Of a stretch of DNA of 53,081 nucleotides, positions 9,501-18,345 are shown piece by piece; within the stretch, counting starts at the first letter, position 1, and every line of letters begins with the position of its first letter. This stretch comes from Candidatus Gastranaerophilales bacterium (lineage in GTDB: Bacteria > Cyanobacteriota > Vampirovibrionia > Gastranaerophilales > Gastranaerophilaceae): the NCBI GenBank assembly GCA_944325175.1, contig CALUYZ010000005.1, forward strand, positions 79,484 through 132,564, written 5' to 3'. A program made the translations under genes and the position numbers. The notes under the pieces were generated by a model. That model searched no databases. It was not told the origin of the DNA and saw only the letters and a program-made list of their open reading frames with translations.

Positions 9501-10036
9501 GTATTCAGCTCATTTGTCGCCATTTCGATTTTACGGTCAAAATCTGCTGTGCCTGCAACTTCATCTATAAATTTTCTTCTTTCATTTGATGAACAATTAA
9601 CAAGCCCTATAACATCGCCTTGCATGATGATATTGTTACTGTTTGGGGTTATTTGATATTTTTCAAGCTCACTGTGAACCTGTGTAAGCGTTTGGGGTTT
9701 ATCATTAATGTAGTATGTGCTTTGATAGCCCTGAGAGGTTTTTTTAACTTTTCTTGCAAAAGAAATTTCCGTTCCAATTTCATCATCAAGATCAAAAACA
9801 ACTTTGACAGAGGCTTCACCTCTTTTATTGTGAGTTGAAATTAAATCTGCAACGCCTTTTTCAGACCTTAATGCACGGGCAGATGATAAACCCAAAGCGA
9901 ACAAAATGCTGTCTATAATGTTGCTTTTGCCTGAACCGTTTATGCCCGCAATAGCGGTAAACCCTGTCAAAAAAGGGATTTCCGTTTTGTTTGCAAAAGA
10001 TTTAAAGTTGTCTATTTCTAACCTTTTGATGTGCAT
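6506..10036 (-). CDS. smc: chromosome segregation protein SMC
   Basis: Condensin ATPase that organises and helps segregate the chromosome. 1176 residues, the usual size. The Walker A is GINGSGKSN (Lys37). A long coiled coil surrounds a hinge at roughly 500-670 (GVETIMQSNLKGVHAPLLQL, FVIVENEHTASQAIEIL). The ABC signature is LAGMSGGEKTLMALSL near 1076, and the Walker B is FYALDEVDAALD (Asp1103-Glu1104). First gene of the smc-scpA-scpB operon, preceded by a TTGACA-18-TGTAAT promoter. Confidence 0.97.
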   Translation of the reverse strand: MHIKRLEIDNFKSFANKTEIPFLTGFTAIAGINGSGKSNIIDSILFALGLSSARALRSEKGVADLISTHNKRGEASVKVVFDLDDEIGTEISFARKVKKTSQGYQSTYYINDKPQTLTQVHSELEKYQITPNSNNIIMQGDVIGLVNCSSNERRKFIDEVAGTADFDRKIEMATNELNTVEERVQNSNLILEVIANNVEQLKEEREVALKYRELKENKDNLESQITVVKYFDFKRILDMVHQNILEAQKNKKLKEKESTELDSALAAKKQEYDEICAKVKAQGEDKQLEVKRQAEEKKGEIQRKKDSIIHTDKIIFQNNKTIENSKNGIEDFNSKKQVSVDAIKEKEVQKAELEKTLDEQKQKLSKILEEVTGLNKTADTYIEKRANLRKELDLIKDEETNVVKDKVSFESRLEFLNSELNSTNQNKEGLLTAQKTFNDDKDRLELLIEKLSKEMEDMKLLQKLTFDSLDKTKNEINDVMYNIQLSNKKIMELEANKRAFKTFGLGAGVETIMQSNLKGVHAPLLQLADVEAEYTDAINEALGGRARFVIVENEHTASQAIEILKSQGKDRATFLPLNKLKPAPSKLALPKDKGVIDFAINLMDFDDKYIDAFYFALGETLVVDNMETAKKLMGKYRIVTLDGEIFEKSGAITGGAKRKNQMQFGKLDDKELETFKARLIEFEANYKDLLKRKDELEHKLDKIRNDFSNASNSYNGAKIELNALIQNNLKSNEVLANLNKKIAEIEPEIKTLNTKLDKLEEKHVNILDKISKLTDEIKEVEKFIDEGELNKLKDLTKGVEDEIKQTEKSILNVENEILRDNQNIIFYDKMIEQKEIDINKLQQDNINLKADKEKFEAEIKSFEKILSELEAQIIELGKNLVELQNLRQKIQDDLLKAQNSKNLIQNEIERIVEQIESSKVRRNEIEPQFKEVYDELKEKGVDVNSIEPSQMSTDEITSKIQKLQKKMDELGLVNMRAIDAYEEAITKQNELKEKIDTLEKEKQEIQNRMTGYENLKKETFLNTFNAVNGYFMEIFADLTDGSGRLILENPENPFLGGLTVEGQQKNKKNQKLAGMSGGEKTLMALSLVFAVQRYLPAPFYALDEVDAALDGFNVERIARMISAQSMKTQFVVISQRSQMIESADRMIGVTQKDKGVTKISGVKLQKEDSKEAALAG

Positions 10037-10084
10037 ATATGCTTTTTTAAAAACCTTAACTCAAAGGATAGTCTCACACAAATT

Positions 10085-10114
10085 ATTACACTATACATCG
10101 AAAGCTCATGTCAA
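10085..10114 (-). promoter_or_regulatory. sigma-70-type promoter of the smc operon
   Basis: On the minus strand, a perfect -35 box TTGACA (10114-10109) is followed after 18 bases by TGTAAT (10090-10085), one mismatch from the consensus -10. Transcription would begin about 40 bases before the smc start codon. Confidence 0.6.
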
Positions 10115-10153
10115 CTTCCTTAATAAAATGAATTAATTCTACATCTTTTAATG

Positions 10154-10159
10154 TAAAAT
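10154..10159 (+). promoter_or_regulatory. -10-like box of mutS2 (probable leaderless start)
   Basis: TAAAAT ends six bases before the mutS2 ATG, and no Shine-Dalgarno lies between. If it is the -10 box, the transcript starts at or next to the start codon. Confidence 0.35.
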
Positions 10160-10165
10160 ATTTGT

Positions 10166-12535
10166 ATGGAAAATAATTTAACAAACAATAAATATCTGCT
10201 TGCACTCGAGCTTGATAAAATTTTAAAAGAATTGGAAGATTGCGCTGTAACTATGCCCGCAAAAGAGGCTATAGCAAAATTGACACCCTTTTTTGAAGCT
10301 GAAAAAATTAAAGAAGAAATAAATTTAACAACTGAAGCAAAAACTATTTTAGATAATAACGGAATTAATTCCATGCCTGTTGATTTTGCAACTAACCCCG
10401 ATAAAATCTTAACAAATGCAATAATTTCAATTAATAACATCATCGATTTAACAAAAATGTTAATTTCATCAAGAAAATTAAGAACATTTTTGTTAAATAA
10501 TAAAGAAGCCATCCTTTTAAATAAAAAATTTACAGAAAACCTTTTTGTTGATAAAGAGCTTGAAGAAAAAATTGCTTCCGTTTTTGACCAAAACTACAAC
10601 ATTAAAGATGATGCGACAATAGAACTTTTAAATTTAAGAACATCGCTAAAAGCGCAAATACAAAATCTTAAAAATACGATTGATAATTTGTTAAAAGATT
10701 CCACCTTCACATCTTATCTTCAAGATACAATCGTAACGGAAAGAATGGGAAGAACCTGTTTTCAAGTTAAAGCAACGGATAAATCAAAAGTTAAAGGTAT
10801 TGTTCATGACGTTTCAGCCAGCAATCAAACATTTTTTATAGAGCCTGAAATTTTAGTTAATATAAATAACAAAATAAGAAGCACGGAATGTAAAATTGAA
10901 GCTGAAATTGAAAAAATTATTGCAGAATTATCAAGTGAATTTCACAAAATTAAAAATGAACTTAAAACATCCTATAATTCAATAAAAGAAGCAGATTTAA
11001 TTTTTGCAAAAGCAAAATATTCAATCAAAACAAATTCAACCCCTGCAATTATAACCGATAAAAAAATTATAAAATTACATTCAATGTTTCACCCGCTTAT
11101 AAGAAATAAAGAAAATTTAGTAAAAAATGATTTTGAACTCGGGGAAAATTTTAAATCTCTTTTAATTACAGGCTCAAACACAGGGGGAAAAACTGTTACC
11201 CTAAAAACAGTCGGGCTAATTTGTTTAATGGCAAAACTTGGCATGCACTGCCCTTCATCTTATGCTGAAATTTACCCGTTTGAAAATATTTATTCAGATA
11301 TTGAAGAAAGGCAAGATATAACTCAATCCCTATCAACATTTTCAGCCCACATTAAAAATATAGCCTACATTATAGAAAATGTTACAAAAAATGACCTTGT
11401 TTTATTTGATGAACTTGGCGCAGGAACCGACCCTGAAGAAGGCGCAGCACTAGCTAGAAGCATTATTGAATATCTAAATTCAAAAGATGTTTTAACAATT
11501 TCAACAACCCACCTTGGTGAATTAAAAATTTTAGAATATCAAAATAAAGATTTTAAAAATGCCTCGGTTGAATTTGATAATGTAACAATGAAACCTACCT
11601 ATAAATTAATTATAGGTTTAGCAGGAAGCTCTTATGCAATAGATATTGCTAAAAATTGCAACCTGAAAGATGAAATTATCTTAAATGCAAGGGAAATTTT
11701 AAACAAAAATTCAAACCCCGATTCTAAAATTTTTAATAAAATTCAAGAAACCCACCAAGAGCTTTTAAACCACACTAAAAAAATTGAAGAAACAAAAAAT
11801 ATAACAGTTAAAAAAGAAGAAGAATTATCTGAAAAATTAAAAGAAATTAAAGAGAAAAAGAAAAAAACTCTTGAATCTTTTAAGAAAAAATACCAAACAA
11901 ATTTAGAAGCCGCAAGAGAAGAAATTAAAGAAACCTTAAACGAATTAAGAAAAGAAAAAACCGAAAAACTGGTTAGAAGAAGTTATGCAAGGCTTGCTAA
12001 GCTTGAAAATGAAATAAGAGCGGAATTTTCAAAAGATGAAGATGAACTTTCAGGCAAATATCCGCCCCTTGATTGGAATGAAGTTAAAATCGGGCAAAAT
12101 GTTTTGGTTATTGGAATTAACCAGCCTGCAATTTTAAAATCCATGCCCGATTCAAAAGGTATGGTTGAAATTCAAATCGGGCTTATAAAATCTAAAATTC
12201 ATAAGTCAAAGCTTGCAAAAACAGATAAAAAAGTTTCAAAACAATTAAAAAAATTAAATGTTTCTTTTGATGATTTCCACGCAAGCGTAAGCTTTTCTCC
12301 AAGGCTTGATTTAAGAGGCATGAGGGTGGATGAAGCACTTGATTCTTTAGAGCATCATTTAGATAAAGCAATGCAAAAAAATATCCACGAATTTACAATA
12401 ATCCATGGTCATGGGACAGGTGCGCTTAAAAAAGCAATAAGAGATTATCTGAATGATTCCCCTTACGTTTTAAAATTCAGAGCAGGCGAAGACGTCGAAG
12501 GGGGAGATGGCGTCAGCATTGTGGATGTAAAATAA
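10166..12535 (+). CDS. mutS2: endonuclease MutS2
   Basis: MutS-family ATPase with a C-terminal Smr nuclease domain; in other bacteria it suppresses recombination or rescues collided ribosomes. 789 residues. The Walker A is ITGSNTGGKTVT (Lys342), the Walker B is DLVLFDELGAGTDPEEGAAL, and a charged coiled coil follows (about 500-620). The Smr domain from about 715 has LDLRGMRVDEALDSLEHHLDKA and HGHGTGALKKAIRDYL. It lacks the mismatch-reading N-terminal domain of MutS1, as expected. It is divergent from smc and lacks a Shine-Dalgarno. Confidence 0.95.
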   Translation: MENNLTNNKYLLALELDKILKELEDCAVTMPAKEAIAKLTPFFEAEKIKEEINLTTEAKTILDNNGINSMPVDFATNPDKILTNAIISINNIIDLTKMLISSRKLRTFLLNNKEAILLNKKFTENLFVDKELEEKIASVFDQNYNIKDDATIELLNLRTSLKAQIQNLKNTIDNLLKDSTFTSYLQDTIVTERMGRTCFQVKATDKSKVKGIVHDVSASNQTFFIEPEILVNINNKIRSTECKIEAEIEKIIAELSSEFHKIKNELKTSYNSIKEADLIFAKAKYSIKTNSTPAIITDKKIIKLHSMFHPLIRNKENLVKNDFELGENFKSLLITGSNTGGKTVTLKTVGLICLMAKLGMHCPSSYAEIYPFENIYSDIEERQDITQSLSTFSAHIKNIAYIIENVTKNDLVLFDELGAGTDPEEGAALARSIIEYLNSKDVLTISTTHLGELKILEYQNKDFKNASVEFDNVTMKPTYKLIIGLAGSSYAIDIAKNCNLKDEIILNAREILNKNSNPDSKIFNKIQETHQELLNHTKKIEETKNITVKKEEELSEKLKEIKEKKKKTLESFKKKYQTNLEAAREEIKETLNELRKEKTEKLVRRSYARLAKLENEIRAEFSKDEDELSGKYPPLDWNEVKIGQNVLVIGINQPAILKSMPDSKGMVEIQIGLIKSKIHKSKLAKTDKKVSKQLKKLNVSFDDFHASVSFSPRLDLRGMRVDEALDSLEHHLDKAMQKNIHEFTIIHGHGTGALKKAIRDYLNDSPYVLKFRAGEDVEGGDGVSIVDVK

Positions 12536-12536
12536 A

Positions 12537-13343
12537 TTAATTCTTTTTATTAAAATTGAATTTAATGTTATTAATTTGCATTAAATATTTTTTTAATTCA
12601 CCAATATTTGTGTTTTCTTGAATTAAATCTTTGCCCGAAGAATTTCTAAGCCCGTCCATTGTTTTACCGAATTCAGATTTTTCACCCAATAAAAGGTTAA
12701 CTAAATGATCAAGGTTTTTAGCAGGGAATTGGGAATATTGGTTTAAAATTTCATCAGGTGTCTTTCCAACTTCAAACTTATATAAAAACCTTGCTGTTAA
12801 AATGTCGTTTTTTGTAATAACCGTTCTTCCGTATTGGTGAGGTGTATACATAATATCTTCAATATTGGGCGAATGTCCCAAACCTATCGCATGCCCAACT
12901 TCATGGATTATTGTATGAAAAACTTCATTTTCATCCATATATTTTTTATGAATAATGCCGTCAGAAAGCCCGATATTTACTTCTGCCGAATAATATCTGC
13001 CATAATCATCGTAATTAAATTGGCAATGCCCTAAAGATTTTCTTTCAACCCTTCGCCATTCAACATTAATGTGGGAATCATTTAAGTTTGTAACAAAATT
13101 AAAAATAACCATGCCAGATAAATGCGATTGCCACATATTAAAAGCTTGCATGACCATATTATTATACTTTTCGCCTTCAAACTGCCCCAAAGATTTATAC
13201 CACCTAAAAGGCGCTATATAAACGTTTAATGGCATTAAAGAGCTTGGCCACCTTGATAATTGACCTCTTTTTGATAAACAATGTTGAAGGTAAGTTTTAC
13301 TTTGCATTATAATTAAGATTATAGCATAATAGATAAACGACAT
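12537..13343 (-). CDS. matrixin-type zinc metalloprotease (M10-like)
   Basis: 268 residues. The metzincin zinc site is complete: HEVGHAIGLGHS (His147, Glu148, His151, His157), followed by a Met-turn in IEDIMYTP (Met165). The upstream part, RWPSSLMPLNVYIAP...AFNMWQSHLSG, has the fold order of matrixins. The start is uncertain: the first ATG gives a short hydrophobic stretch (SFIYYAIILII) that might be a weak signal anchor, while the next Met (base 13307) would remove it. Neither start has a good Shine-Dalgarno. The C-terminal 70 residues have no recognised domain. Substrate unknown. The gene converges on mutS2 with one base between stops. Confidence 0.85.
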   Translation of the reverse strand: MSFIYYAIILIIMQSKTYLQHCLSKRGQLSRWPSSLMPLNVYIAPFRWYKSLGQFEGEKYNNMVMQAFNMWQSHLSGMVIFNFVTNLNDSHINVEWRRVERKSLGHCQFNYDDYGRYYSAEVNIGLSDGIIHKKYMDENEVFHTIIHEVGHAIGLGHSPNIEDIMYTPHQYGRTVITKNDILTARFLYKFEVGKTPDEILNQYSQFPAKNLDHLVNLLLGEKSEFGKTMDGLRNSSGKDLIQENTNIGELKKYLMQINNIKFNFNKKN

Positions 13344-13374
13344 AAATTTTTTTTAAAGAGGGGGATATAAAATT

Positions 13375-13707
13375 ATGAATATGATTCAAATGATGCAGCA
13401 AGCACAAAAAATGCAGAAAAAATTAAAAGAAGTTCAAGATGAGCTTGCAAATTCAGAAGTAACCGCAAAATCAAACGGCGGCGCTGTTGAAGTTACAATG
13501 AACGGTCAAATTAAATTTAAAAAAATTAAATTAACAAAAGCTGCTATCAACCCTGAAAACCCTGATAGCGTTGATGATGAAACAGTTGAAATGCTTGAAG
13601 ATTTAATCACACAAGCAATTATGAATGCAACAAGCGAAGCTGCTGCTTTAATGGAAAATAAAATGAAATCTGTTACAGGCGGCATAAGTATTCCGGGGTT
13701 ATTTTAA
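13375..13707 (+). CDS. YbaB/EbfC family nucleoid-associated protein
   Basis: Small DNA-binding protein of 110 residues beginning MNMIQMMQQAQKMQKKLKEVQDEL, with the conserved VEVTMNGQIKFKKIKL core and the C-terminal GGISIPGLF. Homologues dimerise into a tweezer that binds DNA and coats the nucleoid. A strong AGAGGGGG Shine-Dalgarno precedes the ATG. It is four bases from recR, the classic ybaB-recR pairing found in many phyla. Confidence 0.93.
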   Translation: MNMIQMMQQAQKMQKKLKEVQDELANSEVTAKSNGGAVEVTMNGQIKFKKIKLTKAAINPENPDSVDDETVEMLEDLITQAIMNATSEAAALMENKMKSVTGGISIPGLF

Positions 13708-13711
13708 TTAA

Positions 13712-14308
13712 ATGGAATATACTAAGCCCTTACAAAAATTAATCGAATATTTTCAAAAATTGCCTTCAATCGGTCCAAAAACGGCGCAAAGGCTTGCTTT
13801 GCATATTTTAAAAATGGATAAAAGCGAGGTTGAAAACTTTGCAGGCGCCATGATTGAAGCAAAAACCACAATTAAATATTGTTCAAATTGTTTCAATATC
13901 TCAAGTTCAGACCCTTGTGAAATTTGTTCATCAATTTCAAGAAATAAAGAAACAATTTGTGTGGTTAGTGAAGCAAAAGATTTAATTGCGATTGAAAAAA
14001 CCAACGAATATAACGGTTTATACCACGTTTTGCAAGGGCTTATTTCCCCAATAGACGGTATCGGACCTGATGATATTAAGGTTAAAGAACTATTAAATCG
14101 GGTTCATAAAGAAAACATTAAAGAAATTATTTTAGCCCTAAACCCTTCTGTTGAAGGTGAAGCCACTGCCCTTTATTTATCAAAACTTTTAAAACCGTTT
14201 GGAATTAAAGTTTCAAGAATAGCTTACGGTATTCCATTGGGTTCAGAACTTGAATATACAGATGAATTAACCCTTATAAGGGCATTAGAATCAAGACTCG
14301 AAATGTAA
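13712..14308 (+). CDS. recR: recombination mediator protein RecR
   Basis: Loads RecA in the RecFOR gap-repair pathway together with RecO (also in this window, at 29765). 198 residues, standard length. The N-terminal helix-hairpin-helix is LPSIGPKTAQRLALHIL. A zinc finger follows (CSNCFNISSSDPCEIC), then a Toprim domain (ICVVSEAKDLIAIEKTNEYNGLYHVLQG) and the C-terminal RIAYGIPLGSELEYTDELTLIRALESR. It is cotranscribed with ybaB. Confidence 0.96.
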   Translation: MEYTKPLQKLIEYFQKLPSIGPKTAQRLALHILKMDKSEVENFAGAMIEAKTTIKYCSNCFNISSSDPCEICSSISRNKETICVVSEAKDLIAIEKTNEYNGLYHVLQGLISPIDGIGPDDIKVKELLNRVHKENIKEIILALNPSVEGEATALYLSKLLKPFGIKVSRIAYGIPLGSELEYTDELTLIRALESRLEM

Positions 14309-14310
14309 AA

Positions 14311-14565
14311 TTAAGCCATTACATCAAGCTTATTTCTTTTGCTTTTATTTTTAAGGGCTTTTGCTTCAGCTCTTGAAACTTTTGCTTGTGTTTCCGCTCT
14401 TAATTTTTCAGCCTCAATTTGAGCTTCTTTTCTTGCTATGGAGTTAAAATCGCCACCACTTCCAATCAAGCTTTGTTGAGCTTGGCTTGCTCTAATTGCA
14501 GCCATTTCAGCTTGGTTTGCTCTCATAATAGCAGATTGAGCAGCAAGTGAAGCAGCGATAGACAT
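14311..14565 (-). CDS. small Ala/Gln-rich helical protein (84 aa)
   Basis: Family not recognised. The ATG at 14565 is chosen because GGAGG stands seven bases before it; an upstream Met at 14604 lacks such a site. The protein begins MSIAASLAAQSAIMRANQAEMAAIRASQAQQSL, continues as a charged helix (EAQIEAEKLRAETQAKVSRAEAKALKNKSKRNK), and looks helical throughout. It has no signal peptide. Its style (short, helical, Gln/Ala/Glu rich) recalls the partial protein at 52719, but no alignment was made. It converges on recR, two bases apart. Confidence 0.65.
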   Translation of the reverse strand: MSIAASLAAQSAIMRANQAEMAAIRASQAQQSLIGSGGDFNSIARKEAQIEAEKLRAETQAKVSRAEAKALKNKSKRNKLDVMA

Positions 14566-14757
14566 TGAAAACCTCCAAATTTTGTCGATATTACTATAAA
14601 ACAAGCAAAAAATAAAAATTGCTAAGATAATTTTACAAAACCATTAAAAAATGTGCAAGAAATTTAATTATAAACTTGTAATCAGACTGTTTTTTAATTA
14701 CATTATTATATTATTGATATGCATAGAATAGTGTAATTTGAATGGAGGTCTATAAAT

Positions 14758-17700
14758 ATGCAAAAAACTATCACTGTTGACGGTAACTATGCCGCAGCGC
14801 ATGTGGCATATGCCTTAAGTGAAGTGTCTGCCATTTATCCTATTACACCATCTTCAACGATGGGTGAATGGGTTGATGAGTGGGCATCACAAGGAAAGAA
14901 AAACATTTGGGGCAAAGAGGTAAAAGTTGCCGAAATGCAATCTGAAGCTGGTGCAGCAGGTGCTGTTCATGGTTCTTTGGCTGCAGGTGCCCTAACTTCT
15001 ACATATACAGCATCACAAGGTTTATTGTTAATGATTCCTGTAATGCACAAAGCAGCAGGCGAAATGCTTCCACACGTTATTCACGTTTCAGCTCGTGCAT
15101 TAGCTGCTCAATCATTGGCAATTTTTGGCGACCACACAGACGTTATGGGTTGCCGTAACACAGGTTATGCAATGTTAGCTGCCAATTCAGTTCAAGAAGA
15201 AATGGATATGGCACTTGTTGCTCACCTTTCAACTTACAAAGCAAAAGTTCCTTTCCTTCAATTCTTTGACGGTTTCAGAACATCTCATGAAGTTCATAAA
15301 ATTGAAGAAATTTCTTATGAAGATATTGCAAGCTTAGTTGAACCAAAATACATTGAAGAATTCAGACAAAGAGCAATGAGACCTGAAGCTCCTATTTGTA
15401 AAGTTGGTGCTCAAAACACAGACGTTTACTTCCAAGGAAGAGAAACAGTTAATAAATACTATGATATGGTTCCTGATATTGTTCAAGAATATATGGATAA
15501 AGTTGCAAAAGTTACAGGCAGACAATATCACCCGTTTGATTACGTCGGTGCGCCTGATGCAACAGATATTATAGTTGCAATAGGTTCATCATGTGAAACA
15601 ATCGAAGAAACTATTGAATACTTAAATGAAACAAGAGGTACAAAATACGGTTTAGTTAAAGTTAGATTGTATAGACCTTTTGATACAAAACGCTTCAATG
15701 CAGCATTGCCAAAAACAACAAAACGTATTGCTGTTTTAGACAGAACAAAAGAACCCGGTTCAATCGGCGAACCTTTATACTTAGATGTTGTTGCAGCATT
15801 AGACAATAAAGACGTTAGAGTAATTGGCGGCAGATATGGTTTAAGTTCAAAAGAATTTACACCTTCAATGGTTCTTGCAATTTACAAACACCTTGAAAAT
15901 AACGGTTTCCACGGCTTTACCGTTGGTATTGAAGATGACGTTACAAACAAATCTTTAAAAATTGAAGAACACATTGTAACAGAACCAAAAGGCACAACAA
16001 ACTGCATGTTCTGGGGCTTAGGTTCAGACGGTACAGTTGGTGCTAACAAAAACTCAATTAAAATTATCGGTCAATATACAAACAAAGATGCTCAAGCATA
16101 CTTTGCTTATGATTCTAAAAAATCATTCGGTGTTACCGTTTCACACTTGAGATTTGGCGACAAACAAATTAAATCAACATACCTTATCACAGCTCCCGAT
16201 TTTGTTTCATGCTCTGCTCATGCATACATCGGAAGATATGATTTATTAAAAGGTATTAAAGAAGGCGGCACATTCTTATTAAATAGCCCCTATTCAAAAG
16301 AAGAAGCATTTGCTCACTTAACACGTGATATGCAAAAAACAATTATAGATAAGAAAATTAAATTCTATAATGTTGATGCTGAAAAATTAATCGAACAACA
16401 ACCGGGGTTAAGAGGCAAAGGTGCAAACACAGTTATGATGGTTGCATACTTCAAAGTTTCTGGCATCATTCCTTTTGAACAAGCATTAGAAGGCATGAGA
16501 GAAATGACAAAGAAAACCTTTAAGAAAAAAGGTGATGACGTTGTTAATATGAACTTAGCCTTAATTGATGCTGCAGTTGATGCAACAGAAGAAGTTATCA
16601 TTCCTGCAAGCTTAGACGGTGTTTGCGCTGCGGATGAAATTCAATTAATTCCTGATAATGCAGATGAATTTGCTAAGAAAATTATTGAACCATCTATGAG
16701 ACAAAAAGGTGACGACATTCCTGTTTCTGCTATGAGCGTGGATGGCGTTATTCCAACAGGCACAGCTTGCTTAGAAAAAAGAGGCATTGCACCGAGAGTT
16801 CCAAAATGGAATCCTGAAAATTGTATTCAATGCGGTATTTGCGCATCAGCTTGCCCGCATGCAGCAATCAGAACAAAACTTGCAACACCTGAAAGCTTAA
16901 AAGATGCTCCTGAATCATTCAAAACCATTAATGCAAGACCGGGAGACGGCGAACAATTCAAAGTTCAAGTTTATTGCAAAGATTGTACAGGTTGCGGCGT
17001 TTGCGTAGATCAGTGTCCTGCAAACAAAAACCCTGACAAAAAAGCACTTACTTGGTCAACAATCGAAAAAGAAGAAGCAGCTTGCGAAGTTGTAAATGAA
17101 AAATTCTTCGATTCGTTGCCTGATAACGTTATGGGCAAAAACACAACCAAAACAATTAAAGGTGCAATGTTAAGAAAACCGTTGTTTGAATTCTCAGGCG
17201 CATGTGCAGGTTGCGGTGAAACACCTTATGTTAAACTTGTTTCACAATTATTTGGTGAAAATGCTATCGTTGCTAACGCAACAGGTTGTTCATCAATTTA
17301 TTCAGGTACATTCCCAACAATTCCATACACAAAAACAAAAGAAGGCAGAGGTCCAGCTTGGGCAAATTCACTTTTTGAAGATAACGCTGAATTTGGTTTT
17401 GGTATGAGATTAGCGGTTGATCAAAACAGAGATACATTGAAATTATATGTTGAAAAAGTTTTGAACAACGAAAAAACACCTGCTGACTTAAAAGAAGCAC
17501 TTGAAGCTGCTATGAGCCACTTTGACAATTCAAAAACAGATGAAGCAATTAAAGCTCAAGACAATGCTAAAAAAGTTATTGCAAAATACGCAGACTGCGG
17601 ATGCCCTGATTTAGCAAAAGCTAGAGAACTTCAAGATTACTTCACAGATAAATCTGTTTGGATTATTGGTGGTGACGGCTGGGCAAACGACATTGGCTAC

Positions 17701-18288
17701 GGCGGTATCGACCACGTTTTAGCACAAAACAAAAACGTAAACATTTTGGTTCTTGATACTGAAGTATATTCAAATACAGGCGGTCAAGCTTCAAAATCAA
17801 CACCAACAGGTGCAGTTGCTAAATTTGCAACAGGCGGTAAAAAGACATATAAGAAAAATATGGGCTTAATGAGCATGAGCTATGGCTATGTTTATGTTGC
17901 ATCTGTTGCTTTGGGTGCTGATAGGATGCAAACCTTAAAAGCATTCCAAGAAGCTGAAAGCTATGATGGTCCTTCAATCATCTTTGCTTACGCTCCTTGT
18001 ATCGCTCACGGTATTGATATGTCAAAAACTCAAACAGAACAAAAACGTGCAGTTGAAGCAGGTTATTACCCACTATACAGATACAATCCTGCAAATGCTG
18101 ATGCACCATTTACTTGGGACGCTAAAGACCCCAAAGAAAGCTATATGGACTTCATTAAATCTGAAGGACGTTATAAATCACTTACAAAAACCAATCCTGA
18201 AGCTGCAGAAGAACTATACAAACAAGCAGAAGCTGACGCAGCAAAAAGAATGGCTGTATTTAAAGCAGTTGGCGAATTGGTTAAATAA
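14758..18288 (+). CDS. nifJ: pyruvate:ferredoxin (flavodoxin) oxidoreductase
   Basis: Single-chain PFOR, 1176 residues, that oxidises pyruvate to acetyl-CoA and CO2 and reduces ferredoxin or flavodoxin; a hallmark of anaerobic carbon metabolism. Domains in order: pyruvate-binding N-terminus (AIYPITPSSTMGEWVDEWASQG); gamma domain with GKGANTVMMVAYF; two 4Fe-4S clusters near residues 689-702 (CIQCGICASACPH) and 740-756 (CKDCTGCGVCVDQCP); and the thiamine diphosphate domain with CAGCGETPYVKL and GDGWANDIGYGG. A GGAGG site precedes the ATG. Its codon use is more regular than that of its neighbours, suggesting high expression. It is monocistronic, closed by a strong terminator. Confidence 0.97.
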   Translation: MQKTITVDGNYAAAHVAYALSEVSAIYPITPSSTMGEWVDEWASQGKKNIWGKEVKVAEMQSEAGAAGAVHGSLAAGALTSTYTASQGLLLMIPVMHKAAGEMLPHVIHVSARALAAQSLAIFGDHTDVMGCRNTGYAMLAANSVQEEMDMALVAHLSTYKAKVPFLQFFDGFRTSHEVHKIEEISYEDIASLVEPKYIEEFRQRAMRPEAPICKVGAQNTDVYFQGRETVNKYYDMVPDIVQEYMDKVAKVTGRQYHPFDYVGAPDATDIIVAIGSSCETIEETIEYLNETRGTKYGLVKVRLYRPFDTKRFNAALPKTTKRIAVLDRTKEPGSIGEPLYLDVVAALDNKDVRVIGGRYGLSSKEFTPSMVLAIYKHLENNGFHGFTVGIEDDVTNKSLKIEEHIVTEPKGTTNCMFWGLGSDGTVGANKNSIKIIGQYTNKDAQAYFAYDSKKSFGVTVSHLRFGDKQIKSTYLITAPDFVSCSAHAYIGRYDLLKGIKEGGTFLLNSPYSKEEAFAHLTRDMQKTIIDKKIKFYNVDAEKLIEQQPGLRGKGANTVMMVAYFKVSGIIPFEQALEGMREMTKKTFKKKGDDVVNMNLALIDAAVDATEEVIIPASLDGVCAADEIQLIPDNADEFAKKIIEPSMRQKGDDIPVSAMSVDGVIPTGTACLEKRGIAPRVPKWNPENCIQCGICASACPHAAIRTKLATPESLKDAPESFKTINARPGDGEQFKVQVYCKDCTGCGVCVDQCPANKNPDKKALTWSTIEKEEAACEVVNEKFFDSLPDNVMGKNTTKTIKGAMLRKPLFEFSGACAGCGETPYVKLVSQLFGENAIVANATGCSSIYSGTFPTIPYTKTKEGRGPAWANSLFEDNAEFGFGMRLAVDQNRDTLKLYVEKVLNNEKTPADLKEALEAAMSHFDNSKTDEAIKAQDNAKKVIAKYADCGCPDLAKARELQDYFTDKSVWIIGGDGWANDIGYGGIDHVLAQNKNVNILVLDTEVYSNTGGQASKSTPTGAVAKFATGGKKTYKKNMGLMSMSYGYVYVASVALGADRMQTLKAFQEAESYDGPSIIFAYAPCIAHGIDMSKTQTEQKRAVEAGYYPLYRYNPANADAPFTWDAKDPKESYMDFIKSEGRYKSLTKTNPEAAEELYKQAEADAAKRMAVFKAVGELVK

Positions 18289-18307
18289 GAAATCGGCTTT
18301 CAATAAT

Positions 18308-18345
18308 AAAATGGGTGGTGTAAAAACCACCCATTTTTTATTTTC
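18308..18345. terminator. bidirectional intrinsic terminator after nifJ and tadA
   Basis: The stem AAAATGGGTGGT / ACCACCCATTTT with a six-base loop is followed by a T-rich run. On the other strand, the A-run before the stem gives a U-tract for the convergent tadA transcript. Confidence 0.85.

Noticed and set aside
10120..10512. Minus-strand frame over the start of mutS2
   Set aside because: Antisense shadow; it would also cross the mutS2 and smc promoter region, and its hydrophobic Ser/Phe/Ile pattern is typical of antisense to Lys/Glu-rich genes.
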